Source: Candidatus Moanabacter tarae (GTDB lineage Bacteria > Verrucomicrobiota > Verrucomicrobiia > Opitutales > UBA2987). Taken from it: a stretch of 64,000 bases of DNA. Below the pieces are notes generated by a model that saw only the letters and a program-made list of their open reading frames with translations, ran no database searches and was not told where the DNA came from. This document shows, in pieces, positions 7,473-15,720 of the stretch (position 1 is the first letter of the stretch; each line of letters opens with the position of its first letter). The stretch spans positions 664,226-728,225 of the forward strand of contig CP029803.1 in NCBI GenBank assembly GCA_003226295.1. Reading direction: 5' to 3'. The translations under genes were made by a program, and so were the position numbers.

Positions 7473-9881
7473 CTAAGAACGGTTTGGCTTGGTCCTAGTC
7501 GCTCCTTTCTGTTTTGTAGGGGGCTCGTTTTCCAGTTTCGAGTCTTCTGTATTAGTTGGGTACTCAATTCTAGCGTGAAGCATATTCAGAAGAGTGAAAG
7601 AGAAGCGTCTTTTTATTTCCTTTATTTCTTCGAAGGTTAACGGACAATCTTCAAGCTGGTTGTCGTCAATTCTTTCTTGGAAAATCCTTTCCAGGAGTTC
7701 GTCAATTGACTGGGAAGTGATTTTAGGTAAACTCCGGCTGGCGGCCTCAATTGAGTCGGCGAAGAAAATAATCGCACTTTCTTTGAAGTTGGGCTTAGGC
7801 CCATCGTAACGGTAGGTACTTTCGTTGACTTCATCGATATCAATTTTAGGAGCACCAGGAAAAAGGGGCGGTGTTCTTTGTTTCTCTTTTTCCCTCAATG
7901 CTTTGTAGTAAAAATACTGAATAAGAGTTGTTCCGTGATGCTGCAGAATTACATCAATGATCAACATGGGTAGTTTTGATTGTTCCGCCAGGTGAACCCC
8001 TTCCTTTACATGACTTTTGATTACAAGTGCACTCATAGAAGGGTTTTTTTTCAGATGGGGATTTGTCGTTTGGTTCTGGTTCTCCGTGAAGTATTCAGGT
8101 TTAACAGTTTTCCCAATGTCGTGAAAAAGTGAACAGACTCGACAAACTAGCGGGTTTGCGCCGATTCCTAGGGCGGCATTTTCGGAAAGATTAGCAACCA
8201 TTAGACTATGATGGTAGCTTCCGGGTGCTGAAACTTGCATTCGACGCAAGAGCGGGTGGTTAAAGTCTGTGAGCTCAAGGAGGGAGATGTTGGTAGTCAA
8301 ATGAAAGAGGTGCTCAAGAATGGGCAGAAATCCAACTACTGCAATTCCAGTAACGATCCCCATGGTGAGGCCGACGATGATTTGATTACTTATGATGACA
8401 GGGTCAAGAGCATCGCGAAGCCCGAGAAATAATACACATACGGCAACGCTGAGGCCTGAAATAGCGCCTGCCCGTACGACTTTCGTCCTTACCTGGACAT
8501 CGCGGCAATAATAGATTGCGAAAAGACAAGAGAGGAGAGAAACGAGAAATATGGGAATGGAGTTCCCCTGCATGAGACCGTTGAAGAGACTTACCATAAT
8601 CGCTGCGAAAATCCCCGAGCCTGGTCCCGTTAAAATGGTAATCAAAATTGGACCGAATGCGGCAGGTGCTAGGTATGGAATCACAGCTGTGAGATCAATG
8701 CCAAATCTACCTAACGTGTAGGCTTCCCCCAGTTCAAGTATGAGACGGACAATAGCCAGGTTTGTTATTATTACCGTGCCACAGAGGAGAAACTGTTGCC
8801 GTAGTATTGGAAGGCTGATCCCTGATATTTTGACAAAGAGCCCTCCAGATAACATAATTGCAATGGTTAAGAGGAGGCGTTCCCAGAGGAGGGTGCTGAA
8901 TGCTATAGTTAGATGCGGTGCTGTTTTTAGGCTTTGCAAGTAAGCGGCCCGTTTCTCGAGATCCAGTTTAGAGACCTTTACTCCAGGCTCGATAATCGTA
9001 TCGCCTTCTACAACGCGAATGGTAACGGGATCGACGCTTGAAATCACCTGGTTTATTTTTTCATCGCTCTTAGTTTGGTCGTATATCAGGTTGGGTCTTA
9101 GTCCCTTACGAAGCAATCGATAGAGTGCGACGGAGAGTTCACGGGAGACATCAAGGGCTGCAAGGTTGATTCGAAGATAACGTAGGGCATCCTCTTCGGA
9201 CTGCACTTCAACTTGGGTAATATGCCCAGAGTCCTTGTGTATGTTAAAGAAGCTCAGATTCCCGGCACCTGCTTCAATGATCGAGTGCTCTAAATCGTAA
9301 ATGCCTTCTAAGAATATTTCTCGAAGGATTGTCAGCCCTTCCTTGATCACGGTATCCCTGTTTTCCGGATTGGCTTCACTAAGGAGAACGACAACATCCT
9401 CAGCTGTTACGTTGTATGGGTTTCTTGGCTCGATTTCTAGTGCAAAAGCTTTAATGCGGGCGGTATGTTTCTCAGATTCAAGGCCAGTCAGGGTTTTTTC
9501 TAATTCTTTGAGGTCCTTGCTAAATCGATGAATGTATTCTTCAAATTGGCTATAGGGGGCTAGATTGATACGGTATACAGGCGGAACCCTTTTTTTCCTT
9601 TGCTGAATGAGCTGCTCAGTGAGGACTTTACTCTCGTAGACGAAGGGAATTTCTGCTACAACACGGACGCGGGCTGGTTGTTTGGCGATAAGCTGCGGAC
9701 CGGCTGGAGATAGCCCAATAAAGCAAACGAAGATAAGGAGCCCAGAAAAAACAAGGAACACGAGGCTGTAAACCACCACTTTCAGGTTAAGCAATCTGTT
9801 AGATGACAAGTTGTCTGCCTCCTCTCTTTTTCGCCGGGGCACCCCGCTCGGTTGGGTTTTCCTTCTTTTTGAAAAGGCCAT
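7473..9881 (-). CDS. PgpH-type 7TM-HD membrane phosphohydrolase
   Basis: This 802-residue protein matches the 7TMR-HD architecture: an N-terminal membrane segment (about 30-55), a large extracytoplasmic domain (about 60-320), a block of about seven membrane segments (330-510) and a cytoplasmic HD domain. HD residues are visible in SYHHSLMVANLSE and in LFHDIGK. The family member PgpH hydrolyses cyclic di-AMP in Firmicutes; that substrate is inferred here, not shown. It lies in the conserved order phoH, pgpH, ybeY. Confidence 0.9.
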   Translation of the reverse strand: MAFSKRRKTQPSGVPRRKREEADNLSSNRLLNLKVVVYSLVFLVFSGLLIFVCFIGLSPAGPQLIAKQPARVRVVAEIPFVYESKVLTEQLIQQRKKRVPPVYRINLAPYSQFEEYIHRFSKDLKELEKTLTGLESEKHTARIKAFALEIEPRNPYNVTAEDVVVLLSEANPENRDTVIKEGLTILREIFLEGIYDLEHSIIEAGAGNLSFFNIHKDSGHITQVEVQSEEDALRYLRINLAALDVSRELSVALYRLLRKGLRPNLIYDQTKSDEKINQVISSVDPVTIRVVEGDTIIEPGVKVSKLDLEKRAAYLQSLKTAPHLTIAFSTLLWERLLLTIAIMLSGGLFVKISGISLPILRQQFLLCGTVIITNLAIVRLILELGEAYTLGRFGIDLTAVIPYLAPAAFGPILITILTGPGSGIFAAIMVSLFNGLMQGNSIPIFLVSLLSCLFAIYYCRDVQVRTKVVRAGAISGLSVAVCVLFLGLRDALDPVIISNQIIVGLTMGIVTGIAVVGFLPILEHLFHLTTNISLLELTDFNHPLLRRMQVSAPGSYHHSLMVANLSENAALGIGANPLVCRVCSLFHDIGKTVKPEYFTENQNQTTNPHLKKNPSMSALVIKSHVKEGVHLAEQSKLPMLIIDVILQHHGTTLIQYFYYKALREKEKQRTPPLFPGAPKIDIDEVNESTYRYDGPKPNFKESAIIFFADSIEAASRSLPKITSQSIDELLERIFQERIDDNQLEDCPLTFEEIKEIKRRFSFTLLNMLHARIEYPTNTEDSKLENEPPTKQKGATRTKPNRS

Positions 9882-9940
9882 AATTATTCTTGCAGTGTAT
9901 ATCCAGTTCTTTGGGGAATATTAGAATACGCTTTAGGTCG

Positions 9941-10903
9941 TTACGATTGATCCGACTGAGAATAGTCTGCGTAAGCTTCAATAATTTCTTGAACCAAAGG
10001 ATGTCGTACAACATCACTTTTATGCAGGTAGAGAAACGTGATTCCGGGAATTCCACCAAGAACATGAATCGCCTGTTTTAGGCCGGAATGTTTTTGCTGC
10101 GGCAGATCAATTTGCGTGATATCACCTGTAACAACAGTTCGGCTACGATCTCCCATACGAGTCAAAAACATCATCATCTGTTCTGGGGTGGTATTTTGTG
10201 CCTCGTCGAGAATAATGAATGCATTTGAAAGCGTACGACCTCTCATGTAGGCTAGGGGGGCAATCTCTATAACACCACGCTCGAGGAGCTTTTGTGAAAG
10301 CTCATGCCCTATAATATCGTTCATGGCGTCATAAAGGGGTCGGAGGTAGGGTTGGATTTTCTCTTGGAGATCGCCTGGTAAGAATCCAAGAGCTTCACCG
10401 GCTTCAACCGCCGGGCGTGTCAAGATCAACTTTTCTACTTCCTCTTTTAACAGAGCATCGATTGCTGTTGCCATAGCGAGATAAGTCTTTCCTGTTCCTG
10501 CAGGGCCAATCCCAAAGACGATCTCTGTTTCCGACATAGACTGGACGTATTTTTTTTGATTGATCGTCCTGGGAACGATGCTTCGGTTCCTAATCTGAAT
10601 AGTTACGGGCTTTGTGAAGAGATCCTGAATTTCCTGACCGTTACCAGACGCTATCGCTTTCACCATGTTCTGAAAGTCTGTATTCCTGATAGTTAGCCCC
10701 TGTGAGCGTCCGTTTCGAAGTGTTTCGAAGAGGGTTTCAGTGTTTTGTATCGCATCTGACGGCCCCTCTATTTTGAGCGAACCGTCTCTGGTAACCAATT
10801 TCACCTGAAGTGTATTCTCAACCAATGCGAGATTGTTCTCGTCGTCACAATACAGCTGACTGAGGACACGTGGGTTTTGAAAATGAATTCGTTTTTCAGG
10901 CAT
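9941..10903 (-). CDS. phoH: PhoH family ATPase
   Basis: This 320-residue PhoH-like P-loop ATPase has a KH-like N-terminal region, Walker A GPAGTGKTYLA (about 136-146) and Walker B FIILDEAQNTTPEQMMMFLTR. The family is linked to RNA metabolism and usually sits next to ybeY and the 7TM-HD gene, as here. The exact biochemical role is not established. It begins 48 nt after the HIT gene ends and is followed by pgpH after 59 nt. Confidence 0.93.
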   Translation of the reverse strand: MPEKRIHFQNPRVLSQLYCDDENNLALVENTLQVKLVTRDGSLKIEGPSDAIQNTETLFETLRNGRSQGLTIRNTDFQNMVKAIASGNGQEIQDLFTKPVTIQIRNRSIVPRTINQKKYVQSMSETEIVFGIGPAGTGKTYLAMATAIDALLKEEVEKLILTRPAVEAGEALGFLPGDLQEKIQPYLRPLYDAMNDIIGHELSQKLLERGVIEIAPLAYMRGRTLSNAFIILDEAQNTTPEQMMMFLTRMGDRSRTVVTGDITQIDLPQQKHSGLKQAIHVLGGIPGITFLYLHKSDVVRHPLVQEIIEAYADYSQSDQS

Positions 10904-10951
10904 TGCAGGGATGAGACCGTCGACTACGGTTTCGTGTTTTCGATACAGACC

Positions 10952-11434
10952 TCAGCAAAAATCTTGGAGATGTTCCCAGGTTTCATCGAGAGCTTGGGGA
11001 AGGACCCTGGTTTGGCCAATGACGGGCATGAAATTAATGTCGTTGCTCCACCTTGGTACGATATGACAGTGGAGGTGCTTTGGAATCCCAGCTCCGGATG
11101 CAGAACCCAGATTAAACCCTATATTAAAGCCGTCTGGATTAAATGCTCGCTGAAGTAAGTCTTTGCCTTTGGTTATTGTCTCCATGAGATCGTTGCGTTC
11201 CATAGCTTCTAGTTGGGTCAAGTCTGCTGCTTCTCTGTATGGGACAGCTAGAAGATGGCCTGGGCTATACGGGAATTTATTTAGTAATAGATACGAATAC
11301 TCTTCACGCAAGATGATGAGAGCTTCCCTGTCATTCTTCGAATCAGGCAGTGTCGCAAAAAAACTCTCCCAATTCTCTTCATCTTTTGGAGCCTTGATAT
11401 ACTCCATTCGCCAGTATGAATGGAGTATATCCAT
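10952..11434 (-). CDS. HIT-family nucleotide hydrolase/transferase
   Basis: This 160-residue histidine-triad protein has the catalytic motif HLHCHIVPRW near residues 121-130. The N-terminal HSYWRMEYI segment resembles the conserved start of the Ap4A-phosphorylase-like HIT branch, so ATG at 11434 is preferred over the internal Met at residue 10. It would act on adenine dinucleotides or aminoacyl/AMP-conjugates; the substrate is not predictable. It is the first gene of the long minus-strand run. A 14-bp perfect inverted repeat covers codons 2-12. Confidence 0.9.
   Translation of the reverse strand: MDILHSYWRMEYIKAPKDEENWESFFATLPDSKNDREALIILREEYSYLLLNKFPYSPGHLLAVPYREAADLTQLEAMERNDLMETITKGKDLLQRAFNPDGFNIGFNLGSASGAGIPKHLHCHIVPRWSNDINFMPVIGQTRVLPQALDETWEHLQDFC
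11396..11431. repeat. 14-bp perfect inverted repeat at HIT gene start
   Basis: The arms GATATACTCCATTC (11396-11409) and GAATGGAGTATATC (11418-11431) are exact reverse complements with an 8-nt loop. In the minus-strand mRNA the hairpin begins directly after the AUG of the HIT gene, so it could affect ribosome access. No T-run follows, so it is not an intrinsic terminator. Confidence 0.8.
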
Positions 11435-12298
11435 CTCGGGTTATTTTCTGTTCAGATCAACCGGGTGGAATTCGATTATTCGAATTCTCTAATAAACAGG
11501 CACAAAACTCTATAGGGTTTAAATTTTTTCGCCAACATTTAATTTCGGATCCAAGCAGTTGTTGATATCTAGTGGTCTGTGTTCGTAAGTCCTCATATTT
11601 CAATGAGTTGTGGCCCAGAGAATGTAGATTCGAACTTAACTTTCGCCTTTTTATCAAGAAAGGAATTATTAAAATTTCGGAATTATCAAATCTCGATGAG
11701 CGTAATTGCTTAGTTGAAGAATTAGATAACAGTGTTATCTATCGTCTAAATTGTCATGGGATTTAATGACTTAAAGTTGAGGTGCATTTAAGTGAACCAT
11801 TGTTGTTATGTTGCTTTCCCACTATACGAATATTTCTTGGATCTTGTTCCACAATTTCTTCCTGGTTGTTTTTCGTTCGGGCAGATTTATCACCTTGTGG
11901 TTAAGGGAGACTGGCGGTGAAAATTGTTCAGGAAAAATTAGGCTTCGTTTTTGTTAACAGAGATTGCGAAAAATAGGTTTGTGATAATAAACTGATTGCC
12001 GGTTACAAAGAAAAGGAGTTGGCGCTTGCACTGATCGGCGGCAATCTTAGGATAAAGATCGTTGACCCAGATAGAGCAGCTGAATTGCACTTCGGGAGTG
12101 GTCCTGATTCGTTGCAACCTCTTTCTTTAAATCTAAGTGGATTCCAAGGAATACAAGACTCTCCTTTTCGAGTTGGTTGAAATTGGTTATTCTAGAGGAA
12201 CTCATTTGATCTTCTACGATTGGTGGCAAGAGAATCCGGTTGAGTTTTGCAGCCGAGTTATTTTGTGAAAATGGAAACTGCCTTCAACCGATTCTTAA
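11435..12298. other. 864-bp divergent intergenic region with small inverted repeats
   Basis: No convincing gene is seen between the divergent HIT and lptC-like genes. Small reading frames here lack ribosome sites and family character. Three perfect inverted repeats are present: GAATTCGA/TCGAATTC (11468-11487), TAGATAAC/GTTATCTA (11723-11741) and GATTGCCG/CGGCAATC (11994-12046, 37-nt loop). Promoters for both flanking transcripts must lie here, but none stands out. Confidence 0.6.
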
Positions 12299-12805
12299 AT
12301 GCTTATTCGTGATTGGTGTGCGGTGGCGAATGAGAAAATGAAGAATCTTTCAAAGCAATCCTTGAAAAAATTTAGTCAGGGTGGATTTGTAGGCTGTTGT
12401 TTATATATTGCTGGCTTTGCAGCAGCTGATGCTCAGATTCTTCCAAATGCTCCCTTATACGACTTTAGAATGCCAATTTTTGGTCAAAACGGTTACATTC
12501 TATGGGATTTATTGGGAAGCCAAGGCAGCTTTTTAGGTCCAGACAGGATTGAGATTAAAAACCTAACTTTACGTTTCTTCTCGGGGACTTCCGCTCGCAC
12601 TGTAACCGGTGCTGTCAAGAGCCCGAACGCTTTTATCTTCCCCAACGAAAGGAGAGCTTCAAGTGGATCGAGTCTCCACGTTACTGGACATAATTTTGAA
12701 ATCTCAGGAGACAAATGGGACTGGATTGGCGATGATCAAACATTATTGATCAAAGAGAATGTCCGTATGAAAATATTTGGAAGAATGGCTAAGGTCTTGA
12801 GATGA
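12299..12805 (+). CDS. LptC-like LPS-export periplasmic protein
   Basis: This 168-residue protein has an N-terminal hydrophobic segment (about 29-45) ending in AAADAQ, either a signal peptide or a single anchor. A beta-rich region follows with repeats such as LTLRFFSG, LHVTGHNFEISGDKWDWIG and ENVRMKIFG that resemble the LptC/OstA jellyroll. Its position, coupled to an lptA-like gene and lptB, supports a role in carrying lipopolysaccharide from the inner membrane. ATG at 12338 (MKNLSK) is an equally good start and gives a more typical signal sequence. Sequence similarity alone is weak. Confidence 0.65.
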   Translation: MLIRDWCAVANEKMKNLSKQSLKKFSQGGFVGCCLYIAGFAAADAQILPNAPLYDFRMPIFGQNGYILWDLLGSQGSFLGPDRIEIKNLTLRFFSGTSARTVTGAVKSPNAFIFPNERRASSGSSLHVTGHNFEISGDKWDWIGDDQTLLIKENVRMKIFGRMAKVLR

Positions 12806-13449
12806 ATTCTGAGGAGTCCAATTGCAAAAGATATCACGGAATGAGTGCTGGGCGTACTTTAGGAAAGCGAATTTCTAGGACAATTGGATTCATGGTTTGC
12901 TGGGTCCTTCTCTTCTTTACTGAAATCACTGCGGAGGCAGGACAAACGGATTCCTCTGGCTCGGAAATCACACCTGGGACCATTATAAGCAGCGACTCAC
13001 TAGTCATGAGGAGTCAGCGCAACATGAATCATTTTCGCTTTCAAGGGAAGGTTCGCGTCGAGAGTACTAACTTAACTTTAGAGAGTGAACAACTAGAAAT
13101 CATTTCACTAAGAGAAGAGGATCTCGACCAGACTGATGTGATGATTGGTGAATTTGGTGGCATCCAGAGAATCATAGCGAAGGGACATGTTGTAATCCTG
13201 CAGGCTGGAAGAAGGGCAGAGGCTGGGATTGCCGAAATTTTTCCGATCGAGGGTAAATTAGTCCTGAAGGATTCGCCCAGGGTATTAGATGGGCAAGGGG
13301 AAGTGAGAGGTTGGAGAATTACTTTTCTAAAAGATGATAAACAAGCGTTGGTCGAAATTGACCCTAAGAACCACGAGAACCGCCCAACTTTACGACTGAG
13401 TGAATTGCCGGATCTTGGATTCCAATCCGTATCTGAGAATAGTAATTAA
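12802..13449 (+). CDS. lptA: LptA/OstA-like LPS-transport protein
   Basis: This 215-residue protein has a hydrophobic segment around residues 25-42 followed by AEAGQ, consistent with an export signal after an unusually long basic N-terminus. The mature part carries OstA-type strands: ISSDSLVMRS, FRFQGKVRVESTNLTLESEQLEI and IAKGHVVILQAGRRAEAG. LptA bridges LptC and LptD across the periplasm. Its ATG overlaps the stop of the LptC-like gene by 4 nt, and lptB follows after 19 nt. I infer the identity from these strands and the gene order. Confidence 0.78.
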   Translation: MNSEESNCKRYHGMSAGRTLGKRISRTIGFMVCWVLLFFTEITAEAGQTDSSGSEITPGTIISSDSLVMRSQRNMNHFRFQGKVRVESTNLTLESEQLEIISLREEDLDQTDVMIGEFGGIQRIIAKGHVVILQAGRRAEAGIAEIFPIEGKLVLKDSPRVLDGQGEVRGWRITFLKDDKQALVEIDPKNHENRPTLRLSELPDLGFQSVSENSN

Positions 13450-13468
13450 AACCTAGGATTGCCTAGTA

Positions 13469-14203
13469 ATGCCTGATAATATTCCATCACTTTCGGTTCA
13501 GGGGATTGTAAAAGAATTTGGTAGACGGCGGGTTGTGGACGGCGTCGATATCGAGTTGAAGTCTGGAGAGATTGTTGGTCTTCTAGGTCCTAATGGAGCA
13601 GGTAAAACGACCTGTTTTCATATTGTGGTAGGGCTTTTACCTGCTACTGAGGGTTTGATTTCCATTGGCTCGGACGATATAACCCGAACCCCGATGTATA
13701 AACGTGCTCGTCTTGGTGTGGGCTATCTTCCCCAGGAAACCTCTGTCTTTAGAAGACTTACGGTAGAAGAGAATATCCGGCTAGTAGCTGAAACCCTCGT
13801 TCTTACTCGCGACGAAATCGATCAAGTCGTTGCTCATCATCTTGATGAACTTGGTCTCATGACTCTTGCTGACCAGAAAGCTTATACTCTGAGCGGTGGA
13901 GAGTGTAGGCGGCTAGAAATTTCTCGAGCTCTTGTTATGTCGCCAAGGTTTCTCTTGATGGACGAGCCTTTCAGCGGTATAGATCCCATAAGTGTTTCTG
14001 AGGTGCAGGAGCTTATTGTGGGTCTCAAAGAAAAAGATATCGGGGTATTGATTACCGACCATAATGTACGGGAGACTTTGCGGATCGTAGACCGAGCGTA
14101 TTTGATGCATCAAGGGAAAGTAATCTTGGAAGGAAGCAGCGAGAGGCTCTTAAGCGATCCTTTGAGTAGGGAATTTTATCTCGGAGAGAGGTTTGATTTC
14201 TAA
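13469..14203 (+). CDS. lptB: LPS export ABC transporter ATP-binding protein
   Basis: This 244-residue ABC ATPase powers lipopolysaccharide extraction from the inner membrane with LptF/LptG, which are not in this window. Seen: Walker A GPNGAGKTTC (about 40-49), the Q-loop region GYLPQETSVFRRLTVEENI typical of LptB, the signature LSGGECRRLEISRAL (Cys where most LptB have Arg) and Walker B LLMDEPFSGIDP. The preceding lptC-like and lptA-like genes and the size make LptB the clear choice. The hprK start overlaps its stop (TAATG). Confidence 0.95.
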   Translation: MPDNIPSLSVQGIVKEFGRRRVVDGVDIELKSGEIVGLLGPNGAGKTTCFHIVVGLLPATEGLISIGSDDITRTPMYKRARLGVGYLPQETSVFRRLTVEENIRLVAETLVLTRDEIDQVVAHHLDELGLMTLADQKAYTLSGGECRRLEISRALVMSPRFLLMDEPFSGIDPISVSEVQELIVGLKEKDIGVLITDHNVRETLRIVDRAYLMHQGKVILEGSSERLLSDPLSREFYLGERFDF

Positions 14204-15156
14204 TGAAGCCAAGACCTAAGATTGTAAATAGCATCTCCGTAGAGGACTTTTATAACTCTTTTAAGGAGCCCCTTAGACTTAAGCTTGTGGCCGGACAAGA
14301 AGGCATGAAATCGGTTATACGTGATCGAAGTGTAAACCGACCATCTCTTTGTTTAGCTGGTTCATTTAAACATTTTGGGGCTAAGCGGGTTCAGCTTTTT
14401 GGAGCTGGCGATATGGGTTTTATGCGAGAATTGAGCCAGGAGAGGCAGCAAGAAATTCTTCATGAAATGGTAGCCAGGAAAATTCCCTGCATTATTGTCT
14501 CGCGAAATCTTGTTCCCTCTCATGTGATGTTCCAGGTCGCAAACAAGCATGGAGTCCCCCTTCTGCGTTCGGCTCTGACGTCCCACGAGTTTACTACCAA
14601 TGCCGTTCTGCTTATGGAGGACAAATTTGCACCATGCAGTTCCGAACATGGAACAATGATGGATGTTAAGGGGATTGGGACTTTAATTCGTGGAGGTAGC
14701 GGAATCGGGAAGAGTGAGTGTGCTCTCGGTCTAATTGAGAAAGGTCATAGCTTGGTCGCCGATGATCTTGTCTATATCAGGCTTATTAAAGAGATCGGCT
14801 TGATGGCTAGGAGTTCCGATTTGAATCGTGGTTACATGGAATGCCGTGGATTAGGAATTATTAATGTAGCCGATATTTTTGGTGTTCGCGCCATACGCCT
14901 TGAAAAAAAAATCGACCTAGTTGTCTCATTGATCGAGTGGGAGTCGGATATGGCTGAAGAGAGAACTGGCTTGGATCAAAGCTTCTATAAGATTCTAGGG
15001 ACCGGTGTCCCAGAAATTCAGCTTACTGTTCGTCCTGGTCGAGATCTTGCTCATCTCGTTGAGATTGCAGCCATGGTTCACGCATTAAAGGGAATTGGTC
15101 ATCATGGTGCGCAGGAATTTAATGATCAGCTGATGCAGAGAATGATAAAAGTATGA
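14203..15156 (+). CDS. hprK: HPr kinase/phosphorylase
   Basis: This 317-residue protein has an N-terminal HprK domain and a C-terminal kinase domain with the P-loop GGSGIGKSECAL (about 162-173) and the HprK signature RGLGIINVADIFG (about 213-225). The enzyme phosphorylates HPr on Ser46 in Firmicutes and occurs in many Gram-negatives with a reduced PTS. No HPr or other PTS gene is visible here. Overlap with lptB suggests cotranscription with the LPS-export genes, an order also seen, with more genes in between, in proteobacterial lpt-rpoN-pts clusters. Confidence 0.94.
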   Translation: MKPRPKIVNSISVEDFYNSFKEPLRLKLVAGQEGMKSVIRDRSVNRPSLCLAGSFKHFGAKRVQLFGAGDMGFMRELSQERQQEILHEMVARKIPCIIVSRNLVPSHVMFQVANKHGVPLLRSALTSHEFTTNAVLLMEDKFAPCSSEHGTMMDVKGIGTLIRGGSGIGKSECALGLIEKGHSLVADDLVYIRLIKEIGLMARSSDLNRGYMECRGLGIINVADIFGVRAIRLEKKIDLVVSLIEWESDMAEERTGLDQSFYKILGTGVPEIQLTVRPGRDLAHLVEIAAMVHALKGIGHHGAQEFNDQLMQRMIKV

Positions 15157-15720
15157 TTCGAGTGACACTGTTTATTTTAAAAGTAGGCTTCTTTGGTTTG
15201 TATATCTACTGAGATTTAATTTTTCCGCTAGCTATAAACATTTTGAGGCACTCGGATGGAAGAATTTCCCAAGGTGAAGTAACAGAAGTGTTCTGAAAAT
15301 AAGTGACTTGCGCTAGAGGTGGTGTAATGTACTTCGAAGCAAAATTAGTCTGTAATGGTTATCATCATAGCTCATGTGAATAAGTTGTTAGAAAGTTGAT
15401 CTTGAAATACGCCTTTCTTTACGGGTTACTAATACAGACTCACAGGGGCTGGTCCTCCGGGTCCGGTCTCACTTCTTTTAAACAGTTGCGATTTATTTTT
15501 AGAACCCCTGTCTCTATCTTACTTTAAGTATTTGATATTCAAAAGCATAACAATAAAATGATCAGCTTCATTCGCCTGAAGGCAATTCTTAGGTCAACAG
15601 GCCTGGATTACTTGGTACCATTATATCCATAGGTTTTATGAAATTTTGTGTTGTAGTGGGCGGATTCTGGTTGGGCTGTGAATAATTGGTCGTTTTATTG
15701 ATTCTAATTTACCAGGAATA
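15157..15720. other. 564-bp intergenic region upstream of dnaA
   Basis: This AT-rich stretch holds no supported gene. I looked for clustered DnaA boxes (TTATCCACA-like) and saw none, so there is no evidence of an origin here. AGGA lies just before the dnaA ATG at 15721. The dnaA promoter presumably lies in this stretch but is not distinct. Confidence 0.6.

Noticed and set aside
14128-14140. GGAAGGAAGCAGC, identical to a core of bacterial SRP RNA
   Set aside because: It lies inside lptB in coding frame and lacks the flanking helix expected of SRP RNA.
15157-15720. Possible replication origin next to dnaA
   Set aside because: No cluster of DnaA boxes, no AT-rich repeats arranged as an unwinding element, and no dnaN neighbour.
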